From: Planctomycetota bacterium
GTDB lineage: Bacteria > Planctomycetota > PLA2
DNA: 12,521 bases
Reading direction: 5' to 3'
Assembly: GCA_023150495.1 (NCBI GenBank)
Contig: JAKLKT010000035.1
Span: 1 to 12,521, forward strand
Shown here: positions 5,588 through 12,521 of the stretch, piece by piece
Layout: every line of letters begins with the position of its first letter
Position numbering within the stretch: position 1 is the stretch's first letter
Notes under the pieces: generated by a model
Database searches by the model: none
What the model saw: the letters and a program-made list of their open reading frames with translations, nothing else
What the model was told of the DNA's origin: nothing
Translations under genes and position numbers: made by a program

Positions 5588-7164
5588 TGACCGAAGCAGG
5601 CGCGGTTGCCGACGGGCCCGGCGCGGGGCTCGAGCGACGCTTCCGACGCATCGGGGTCGTGGCCGGTCCCGCTGCGGCAGCCCTCCTCTACGGGATCCTG
5701 CCGGCCGAGTACCGCGCCGCGGGGGGGGAGATCGTCCCCCTCTCGCATGCCGGCCGGGCGACGCTCGCCATGATGGCCTGGATGGCCGCGTGGTGGCTGA
5801 CCGAGGCGGTCGAGATCGAGGTGACGGCGCTGCTGCCGATCGCCCTCTTCCCGATGCTCGGCATCCTGCCCCTCGGGAAGACCACCGCGAACTACGGCGC
5901 CGACGTGATCTACCTCTTCCTCGGCGGCTTCGTCCTCGCCCGGGCCATCGCCCGCTGGGGACTCGACCGGCGGATCGCGTTCGCCACGCTGCGGCTCGTC
6001 GGGACGCGGCCGAAGGCGATCGTCGCCGGGCTGATGGGCGCGACCGCGTTCATCAGCATGTGGGTCTCGAACACCGCGACCTGCGCCATGATGGTCCCGA
6101 TCGTCCTCTCCGTCGTGGACGTCGCGCTCCGTCGGCGCTCCGGCAAGGGGCTCGCCGAGACGGGCGGCATCCCCGAGTCGGATCGCGACCTGCGCAACTT
6201 CGCGCTCGCCGCCCTCCTGGGCGTCGCCTACGCCTCGTCTATCGGCGGGCTCGGGACCATCGTAGGGTCGCCGCCGAACGGGATCCTCGTCCGGTTCGTC
6301 GAGCAGACCTCCGGCGCGAAGGTGTCGTTCCTCGACTGGATGCGGATCGGCCTGCCCGTCGCCGCCATCTTCCTGCCGCTCGCGTGGTTCCTGAACACCA
6401 CGGTGATGTTCCCCACGAGGATGGGCGAGATCGAAGGGGGGCGCGAGTACGTCCGCGAGGAGTGGGCGCGGCTCGGACCGATGAGCCGGGGCGAGCGCGT
6501 GACCCTCGTCGTCTTCGTGGTCACGGCGCTCCTGTGGATCACGGCGCCGCTGCTCTCACGCTGGAAGATCGGCGGAGCGGCGCCGTTGGCGGGACTGTCG
6601 GATGCCGGCATCGCGATCACGGCGGCGATCGCGCTCTTCCTGATTCCCGTCGACCGCGCGGCGGGCAAGCGGGTCATGGACTGGACGGATGCCGTGAAGC
6701 TCCCTTGGGGGGTGCTGATCCTGTTCGGCGGCGGGCTCGCGCTGGCCTCCGCGATCGAGGCCAACGGCGTGCCCGGCTACATCGGGAGCCTCGCGGCAGG
6801 TCTCGCCGGCTGGCCGACGTGGGCGGTCGTCCTCGCGGTCATCGCCATCATGACGTTCATGTCGGAGGTCACGTCCAACACGGCGCAGGTGGCCACGATG
6901 CTGCCCATCCTCGCGGCCCTCGCCCCGGCGCTCGGGATCCGGCCGGGGCTCCTGCTGGTCCCGGCGACGGTCGCGGCGAGCTGCGCCTTCATGATGCCCG
7001 TCGGCACGCCTCCGAACGCCATCGTCTTCGGCACCGGCCTCGTGCGGATGCCGCAGATGATGAAGGCCGGGCTCTGGCTCAACCTCGCGGGCATCCTCGT
7101 CATCTTCGCGCTGACCTGGCTCGTCTTCGTGCCCGCGCTCCGCGCGCTCGGCCCGCCCCGGTAA
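5587..7164 (+). CDS. SLC13/DASS-family sodium:anion (dicarboxylate-type) symporter
   Basis: Polytopic inner-membrane carrier importing divalent anions such as succinate, malate, fumarate or sulfate with sodium. 525 aa from GTG 5587; an in-frame ATG at 5569 gives 531 aa. I prefer GTG because a TAnnnT box stands six bases before it, but this is not certain. The family's two-fold inverted-repeat signature is complete (numbered from GTG). The first half has WVSNTATCAMMVPI (Ser-Asn-Thr at 161-163) and VGSPPNGI (227-231). The second half has VTSNTAQVATMLPI (430-432) and MPVGTPPNAIVFGTG (473-477). These form the two sodium sites and substrate clamp in VcINDY-type structures. The rest is hydrophobic helices, with a charged loop RRRSGKGLAETGG near 186-198. 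Ion choice between carboxylate and sulfate cannot be read from sequence. The convergent aspA-Dcu-porin operon favours C4-dicarboxylates. Its stop is 2 bp from the porin stop. Confidence 0.93.
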   Translation: MTEAGAVADGPGAGLERRFRRIGVVAGPAAAALLYGILPAEYRAAGGEIVPLSHAGRATLAMMAWMAAWWLTEAVEIEVTALLPIALFPMLGILPLGKTTANYGADVIYLFLGGFVLARAIARWGLDRRIAFATLRLVGTRPKAIVAGLMGATAFISMWVSNTATCAMMVPIVLSVVDVALRRRSGKGLAETGGIPESDRDLRNFALAALLGVAYASSIGGLGTIVGSPPNGILVRFVEQTSGAKVSFLDWMRIGLPVAAIFLPLAWFLNTTVMFPTRMGEIEGGREYVREEWARLGPMSRGERVTLVVFVVTALLWITAPLLSRWKIGGAAPLAGLSDAGIAITAAIALFLIPVDRAAGKRVMDWTDAVKLPWGVLILFGGGLALASAIEANGVPGYIGSLAAGLAGWPTWAVVLAVIAIMTFMSEVTSNTAQVATMLPILAALAPALGIRPGLLLVPATVAASCAFMMPVGTPPNAIVFGTGLVRMPQMMKAGLWLNLAGILVIFALTWLVFVPALRALGPPR

Positions 7165-7166
7165 CC

Positions 7167-8522
7167 TCAGAAGTCCCAGTTGACGATCACGCGGAAGTCC
7201 TGCTGCGTGTCGTCGTCGGGGCCGCGCTGCCACACGTGCGCGAACCGGATGCGGATCGAGAGCCCCTCCAGCGACTTGGCCGCCGGACGCCACTGCAGGT
7301 CGAGGTCGACCTCGTCCTCGTCGAGGCCGTCCTCCCGGTCCCAGCCGTGCACGTAGAGCGCGTAGAACGTGATGCCCGAGAGGCCGACCTTCGAGAAGTC
7401 GTAGACGGCCTTGACGAGGAACGCCTGCTCGCCCTCGCGGTTGTAGTCGAGCACCTGCACGGCCGTGTAGCCGGGGCAGGAGCTCCAGGGGTTCCGGATC
7501 GCCGCGCCGCTGCCCGTGGCGGTAAAGGCGAAGGAAACCAGCGCACCGCCGAAGCTCGCCTCCCCCTTCGCGCCGAACTGGCTCGTGGAGAAGCTCGACC
7601 CCGTGAGGAGGTCGTCCCCCGTGCTCGCCTGGTGCGTGAACTGCGCGGCGACGAGCGCCCCGAGCCCCTCGCGGATCTCGAACGTGTGCTTCCCCTCCGC
7701 GTAGAGGATGTTGATGATGTCTTCGCAGTAGTAGTCGACGAGGCCGAGGCTCGTGCCCCCGCGGGTCCACCGCCCGCCGCCCACGATGACGCCCCGCTTG
7801 ACGGTGGCGCCCGCGTCCTGGGACATCCAGACGAACTCGTCGGAGTTGCGCTCCTTGATCTTCGCGATGTAGCCCGCGCCCCACGAGATCTCCGGCTCGC
7901 CCTCCTCCCCGCCGTGGCGCCCCGTGATGCTGTACCCCTCGAAGGTGTTCGGGGTCATCCGGTTGTCGTTCCGGTTGATGTAGGGGGTGTTGTAGGCCTG
8001 GCGGTAGAGATCGACGAGGATGCCGTCCGTGATCCGGAACTCGCCGTAGAGCTGGCCGAGGACCGTGTACCCCTCCTGCCCCGGCTCGAGGAGCAGCGTG
8101 CCGTCCCGCTCGTCGGGGGCGTAGAGCGGCTGCGACGTGTAGACCGTGGCGCCGACGGCGAAGCGCTCGAAGAGGTACCCGGACTTGGCGCCCAGCCCGC
8201 CGCCGATCGCCCACGCCTCGCTCACGGCGTCGCCGTACTGGTCGCGGCGGAAGTAGTAGGTGCGCAGGTAGAGGGAGAGCTTCGCGTCGCGGAGGAACGG
8301 GGGGGCCTCCTTCAGCCACTCGCGCACGACGTCGCGGAGCGCGACGCGCTCCGGCGGCTCCTCGTACGCCCGCTCGATCGGAACGCCGCTCTTCTCGACC
8401 GAGGTGGGCGGCGGCTCCTCCTGCGCGAGAGCCTCCTGGGCGGTCGCGGTGCGGCAGAGCGCCGCGGCGCAGAGGACCACCGCGCCGAGGAGCGCCGGCC
8501 GCCGGACCTGTCGCCGTCGCAT
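7167..8522 (-). CDS. OprD-like outer-membrane porin
   Basis: Substrate-selective outer-membrane beta-barrel for small anions or amino acids; 451 aa. The signal peptide is basic (MRRRQVRRPAL), then hydrophobic, with likely cleavage at TATA-QEA around residue 28. The mature protein of about 423 aa fits OprD/Occ porins. It opens with a strand like theirs, KLSLYLRTYYFRRD, followed by SEAWAIGGGLGAKSGYLF. Repeated alternating aromatic strands follow, with an N-R-N-D turn near the constriction region (YINRNDNRMTPNTFEGY) and an end DFRVIVNWDF, closing in Phe as barrel proteins do. Only two cysteines remain after the signal, C266 and C349, which could form a disulfide. It follows the Dcu gene by 7 bp with a weak GAGGGC ribosome site, making it the last gene of the aspA operon. 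The likely substrate is aspartate or C4-dicarboxylate, inferred from context. I am sure it is a barrel and fairly sure it is OprD-like. Confidence 0.82.
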   Translation of the reverse strand: MRRRQVRRPALLGAVVLCAAALCRTATAQEALAQEEPPPTSVEKSGVPIERAYEEPPERVALRDVVREWLKEAPPFLRDAKLSLYLRTYYFRRDQYGDAVSEAWAIGGGLGAKSGYLFERFAVGATVYTSQPLYAPDERDGTLLLEPGQEGYTVLGQLYGEFRITDGILVDLYRQAYNTPYINRNDNRMTPNTFEGYSITGRHGGEEGEPEISWGAGYIAKIKERNSDEFVWMSQDAGATVKRGVIVGGGRWTRGGTSLGLVDYYCEDIINILYAEGKHTFEIREGLGALVAAQFTHQASTGDDLLTGSSFSTSQFGAKGEASFGGALVSFAFTATGSGAAIRNPWSSCPGYTAVQVLDYNREGEQAFLVKAVYDFSKVGLSGITFYALYVHGWDREDGLDEDEVDLDLQWRPAAKSLEGLSIRIRFAHVWQRGPDDDTQQDFRVIVNWDF

Positions 8523-8529
8523 GGCGCCC

Positions 8530-9855
8530 TCAGAAGAGGACCTTGGCGAGGAGCAGCCCGGTGGTCACCGCCACGCCGGTGGCCACGAGGCCCGGGATCA
8601 TGAAGGAGTGGTTGAGAACGTACTTCCCGATCCGCGTGGTCCCTGACCGGTCGAAGTTGATGGCAGCGATCAGCGAGCCGTAGGTCGGGATGAAGAAGTA
8701 GCCGTTGACCGACGGGAACATCCCGCACAGGAACTGCGGCGGGATGCCGAGCGCGAGGCCGAGAGGCATCAGCGCGCGCGTCGTCGCCGCCTGGCTGTAG
8801 AGCAGGACGGAGGCGAAGAAGAGCCCGAACGCGAACGACCACGGCGCAGCCTTCGTCCACCGCTCGATCGCCGGCACGATCACGCCCTTGTTCGCCTCGA
8901 TGAAGCTGTCGCCGAGCCACGCGAGCCCGAAGATCCCGATCACCGCCACGACGCCGGCGCGGAGCGTCGCCGTCTTGGGGACCTCGTCGACGGGGATCTT
9001 CGTGACCAGGAGCATCAGGGCCGCGACGGCGAGCATGACGATCTCGATCACGACCGGCATCGCGAGCGGCTCCTCCGCGCCGGGAAGATGCCGCAGCCCC
9101 GGGAAGAAGCCGAAGAGCACCACCAGCGCGACGCCGCCGAGGAAGAGGTATGCGGCGCGCTTCGCGACGGGTTTCAGCGGCGGCCGCTCGGCGGCGGCCT
9201 TGGGCGCCGGGATCTCGCCCGACTTGAGCCGGGCCTGGTACTCCGGGTCGTCCTTGAGGTCCTTCCCGACGAACATCGAGACGATCGCCGCCGCGAGGAC
9301 GCCCGCGAGCGTCGACGGGACGCAGATCATCAGGATCTGGGGAAGGCCGAAGCCCGCGAGCCCCTTCTCGGAGAAAAGCCCGATCATCGCGGCGGTCGCC
9401 GCGGCGACGGGGCTCGCCGTGATCGCCTGCTGCGAGGCGATCGTCGCCACCGCCATCGGGCGCTCCGGCCGGATCCCGCTCTGGTGCGCGGTCTCGTAGA
9501 TCACGGGCAGGAGCGGGTACACGATGTGGCCCGTGCCCGCCACGAACGAGAAGGTCCACGTCGTGAGCGGGGCGACGATCGTCACGTACTTCGGGTTCGC
9601 GCGGATGATCCGCTCGGCGATCCGCACGAGGAAGTCGATGCCTCCCGCCGCGTCCATCACCGAGGCGGCCATGATGACCGCGAGGATGATGAGCATCACG
9701 TCGATCGGCGGCGACGTCGGCGTGACGCCGAACCCGACGACGAGGACGAGGAGGCCCACCGCCCCCCAGAGGCCGAGCCCCACGCCGGAGAACCGCGCCC
9801 CCATCCAGATGGCGGCGAGCACGACGGCGAACTCGAGCAGGATCGCGATGTCCAT
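8530..9855 (-). CDS. dcuA/dcuB: Dcu-family (DcuA/DcuB) C4-dicarboxylate transporter
   Basis: Inner-membrane carrier for aspartate, fumarate, malate and succinate, usually importing one C4 acid in exchange for succinate during anaerobic growth. 441 aa, close to DcuA (433) and DcuB (446). ATG 9855 has GGGGAGGA upstream. Family blocks are visible: SPPIDVMLIILAVIMAAS, NPKYVTIVAPL, FVAGTGHIVYPLLPVIYE, IRPERPMAVATIASQQAITASPV, AWLGDSFIEANKG, LLYSQAATTRALMPLGLALG and FDRSGTTRIGKYVLNHSFMIPGL. The first half and the FDRSGTT segment resemble DcuB, while the AWLGDSF and LLYSQAAT segments resemble DcuA, judged from memory of the E. coli proteins. Hence I do not choose between names. About 10-14 membrane helices can be expected from the hydrophobic runs. 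It follows aspA by 15 bp, the same pairing as aspA-dcuA in E. coli, so aspartate/succinate exchange is the most likely role. Confidence 0.96.
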   Translation of the reverse strand: MDIAILLEFAVVLAAIWMGARFSGVGLGLWGAVGLLVLVVGFGVTPTSPPIDVMLIILAVIMAASVMDAAGGIDFLVRIAERIIRANPKYVTIVAPLTTWTFSFVAGTGHIVYPLLPVIYETAHQSGIRPERPMAVATIASQQAITASPVAAATAAMIGLFSEKGLAGFGLPQILMICVPSTLAGVLAAAIVSMFVGKDLKDDPEYQARLKSGEIPAPKAAAERPPLKPVAKRAAYLFLGGVALVVLFGFFPGLRHLPGAEEPLAMPVVIEIVMLAVAALMLLVTKIPVDEVPKTATLRAGVVAVIGIFGLAWLGDSFIEANKGVIVPAIERWTKAAPWSFAFGLFFASVLLYSQAATTRALMPLGLALGIPPQFLCGMFPSVNGYFFIPTYGSLIAAINFDRSGTTRIGKYVLNHSFMIPGLVATGVAVTTGLLLAKVLF

Positions 9856-9870
9856 GGCGTCCTCCCCGGA

Positions 9871-11271
<1,401 letters not shown>

Positions 11272-11300
11272 CTTCAGCCCTCGCTTTCCTGAAGGGAGTC

Positions 11301-11327
11301 CCGGGCGCAAATGGGATGCCCGCCCGG
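11301..11327 (-). other. Stem-loop in the aspA leader, proximal
   Basis: CCGGGCG (11301-11307) and CGCCCGG (11321-11327) form a perfect 7-bp GC stem with a 13-nt loop, ending 29 nt before the aspA ATG. No T-run follows on the minus strand, so it is not an obvious terminator. It could be an mRNA leader structure or a protein-binding site. Confidence 0.4.
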
Positions 11328-11332
11328 CCGCG

Positions 11333-11351
11333 GCCCGATCCCTGATCGGGC
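11333..11351 (-). promoter_or_regulatory. Inverted repeat upstream of aspA (operator or leader hairpin)
   Basis: GCCCGATC, CCT, GATCGGGC: perfect 8-bp arms around a 3-nt centre, 62-80 bp upstream of the aspA start. With a weak -10 box just upstream (AGTCTA at 11356-11361 on the plus strand, TAGACT on the minus strand), the predicted transcription start near 11349 falls inside the repeat. It could therefore be an operator at the start site or the first hairpin of the transcript. It does not fit FNR or CRP sites. Confidence 0.42.
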
Positions 11352-11355
11352 GCCC

Positions 11356-11361
11356 AGTCTA
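11356..11361 (-). promoter_or_regulatory. Weak candidate -10 box (TAGACT) for the aspA operon
   Basis: TAGACT on the minus strand matches TATAAT at four of six positions and stands in a very GC-rich stretch. The region at 16-18 bp spacing is C/G-rich with no recognisable -35 box. It would give a leader of about 78 nt holding both stem-loops. Confidence 0.28.
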
Positions 11362-11488
11362 CCCCTCTCCCCCGCGCCCCCTCACCCCTGCGCCGGGGAC
11401 GATCCCGCGCAGCCTCGCGCGACATCTCCTTCCGGCGCCCACGCCCCCCTTGGTACCGTTGTTGCGAACCCGGAGGGAGGAGGCCGTC

Positions 11489-12521
11489 ATGAACGCCGAG
11501 CGAGACCGACTGGCCGAGACCGCCGCGAACGGGACCCCCTGGAAGAAATGGGGCCCCTACCTCTCCGAGCGCCAGTGGGGCACGGTCCGCGAGGACTACA
11601 GCCGGAGCGGCAACGCGTGGAGCTACTTCCCGCACGACCAGGCGCGGTCGCGCGCGTACCGGTGGGGCGAGGACGGCCTCGGTGGCATCACCGACGACCA
11701 GCAGCGCCTCTGCTTCGCGGTGGCGCTCTGGAACGGGAAGGACCCGATCCTCAAGGAGCGGCTGTTCGGCCTCGACAACTCGGAGGGGAACCACGGCGAG
11801 GACGTGAAGGAGTACTACTTCTACCTCGACTCGACGCCCACGCACTCGTACATGAAGTACCTGTACAAGTATCCGCAACGGGCCTACCCGTACGCTCAGC
11901 TCGTGCAGGTGAACGCGCGGCGCTCGCGGCTCGAGATGGAGTACGAGCTCCTCGACACGGGCGCGTTCGAGGGCGACCGCTACTTCGACGTGCTCGTCGA
12001 GTACGCGAAGGCCTCGCCGGAGGACATCCTGATCCGGATCTCCGCGACGAACCGCGGGCCGGAGCCGGCGGAACTGCATCTGCTGCCGACGCTGTGGTTC
12101 CGGAACACGTGGGCGTTCGAGGAGGGCGCGGGCCGTCCCGCCCTCGAGGAGGTGGAGGGGGCGCGGGGGAGGAGGACCGCCCGCGCGACGCACCCGGATC
12201 TCGGCGCGCTCGAGTTCCACGTCGAGGGCTCAGCCACGCTGCTCTTCACCGAGAACGAGACGAACCAGCGGCGGCTCTTCGGCAGCGAGAACCCGACGCC
12301 CTACGTGAAGGACGCGTTCCACGAGTACGTCGTCCACGGCCGGAAGGAGGCCGTGAACCCCGCGCGGAAGGGGACGAAGGCCGCGGCGCACCACGTCGCG
12401 ACGATCGCGCCCGGCGCGACCGAGACGCTGCGGCTGAGGCTCCGCGCCGGCGCGGCGCGGTCCGCGCCCTTCGGCCGCGGGTTCGACGACGCGGTGCGCG
12501 AGCGTGCCGCGGAGGCCGACG
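11489..12521 (+). CDS. GH63-related glucosidase-like protein (MGH1-like glycoside hydrolase), 3' end cut by window
   Basis: The first 344 residues of a protein that I recall as a family of roughly 850-900 aa, annotated as glucosidase and related to GH63 and MGH1-type alpha/alpha-barrel glycoside hydrolases. Its real substrate is, to my knowledge, not established. ATG 11489 follows GGAGGGAGGAGG by 5 nt, an excellent ribosome site. The strongly conserved start is plain: WGPYLSERQWGTVREDYS (21-38), YFPHDQARSRAYRWGEDGL (46-64), LWNGKDPILKERLFGL, GNHGEDVKEYYFYLDSTPTHS, YELLDTGAF-x-x-DRYFDV and LPTLWFRNTW. This covers the N-terminal beta-sandwich; the catalytic barrel is outside the window. No signal peptide, so it is cytoplasmic. 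It is divergent from aspA with 217 bp between, and no functional link to it is visible. Confidence 0.9.
   Translation, partial: MNAERDRLAETAANGTPWKKWGPYLSERQWGTVREDYSRSGNAWSYFPHDQARSRAYRWGEDGLGGITDDQQRLCFAVALWNGKDPILKERLFGLDNSEGNHGEDVKEYYFYLDSTPTHSYMKYLYKYPQRAYPYAQLVQVNARRSRLEMEYELLDTGAFEGDRYFDVLVEYAKASPEDILIRISATNRGPEPAELHLLPTLWFRNTWAFEEGAGRPALEEVEGARGRRTARATHPDLGALEFHVEGSATLLFTENETNQRRLFGSENPTPYVKDAFHEYVVHGRKEAVNPARKGTKAAAHHVATIAPGATETLRLRLRAGAARSAPFGRGFDDAVRERAAEAD

Noticed and set aside
4422..5651. Extension of the adaptor frame far upstream of 4421
   Set aside because: The stretch would run antisense through ppk2. The lipoprotein signal and ribosome site at 4421 mark the real start.
5724..5740. 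Hairpin of six base pairs (GGGGGA / TCCCCC) read as a terminator
   Set aside because: It is inside the symporter coding region near its N-terminus and has no T-run after it.
5790..8603. A plus-strand open frame of about 940 codons over the symporter and porin
   Set aside because: Low-complexity Arg/Asp-rich translation, out of frame with the symporter and antisense to the porin. A shadow of GC-rich third positions.
11326..11335. 10-bp palindrome GGCCGCGGCC between the two aspA leader stems
   Set aside because: Short and purely G/C. This is expected by chance in such sequence and is not counted as a separate site.
11333..11351. FNR or CRP site upstream of aspA
   Set aside because: FNR sites read TTGAT-N4-ATCAA and CRP sites TGTGA-N6-TCACA. 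This repeat has GATC arms with a 3-bp centre and GC-rich flanks, so neither fits.
11454..11459. TACCGT as a -10 box for the glucosidase-like gene
   Set aside because: It fits TAnnnT and is well placed about 30 bp before the start, but there is no -35 partner (only TTCCGG at 18 bp). Too weak to list as a feature.

Overview
The window is uniformly GC-rich (roughly 70% by eye), with coding density above 95% and strong G/C at third codon positions. The organism is a diderm (Gram-negative-type) bacterium: it encodes two outer-membrane-linked lipoproteins of a tripartite pump, an OprD-like porin ending in Phe, and periplasmic proteins. Nothing fixes the phylum. Acidobacteriota, Myxococcota-like or related high-GC environmental lineages fit, but this is inference only. 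I saw no tRNA, rRNA, CRISPR array, insertion sequence or phage gene.

Left part (1-4421, minus strand): a tripartite RND efflux operon transcribed leftwards in the order adaptor lipoprotein, NodT-type outer-membrane lipoprotein, HAE1 inner-membrane pump. The pump is cut by the window edge. The junctions are 1 bp and 3 bp, so translation is probably coupled. A 222-bp divergent region (4422-4643) carries a good -10 box for the pump operon and a 16-bp perfect palindrome.

Middle (4644-7164, plus strand): a PPK2-type polyphosphate kinase resembling class III, then an SLC13/DASS sodium:anion (dicarboxylate-type) symporter. Between them lies a G7-CGC-G7 tract that fits a G-quadruplex pattern. The symporter may be read from a leaderless mRNA starting at GTG 5587.

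Right part (7167-11271, minus strand): an operon aspA - Dcu-family C4-dicarboxylate transporter - OprD-like porin. Together these could form one route for L-aspartate/C4-dicarboxylates: passage through the outer membrane, inner-membrane uptake or exchange with succinate, and deamination to fumarate plus ammonia. The DASS symporter ends 2 bp from the porin's stop on the opposite strand and may handle the same class of substrate. The aspA leader has two stem-loops.

Right edge (11489-12521, plus strand): the N-terminal part of a large, highly conserved GH63-related glucosidase-like protein, divergent from aspA.

I found no evidence for a wholly new system. The most interesting items are the extended coiled-coil hairpin of the efflux adaptor, the OMF-in-the-middle operon order, the G-quadruplex/leaderless junction before the symporter, the structured aspA leader, and the porin-transporter-enzyme operon.
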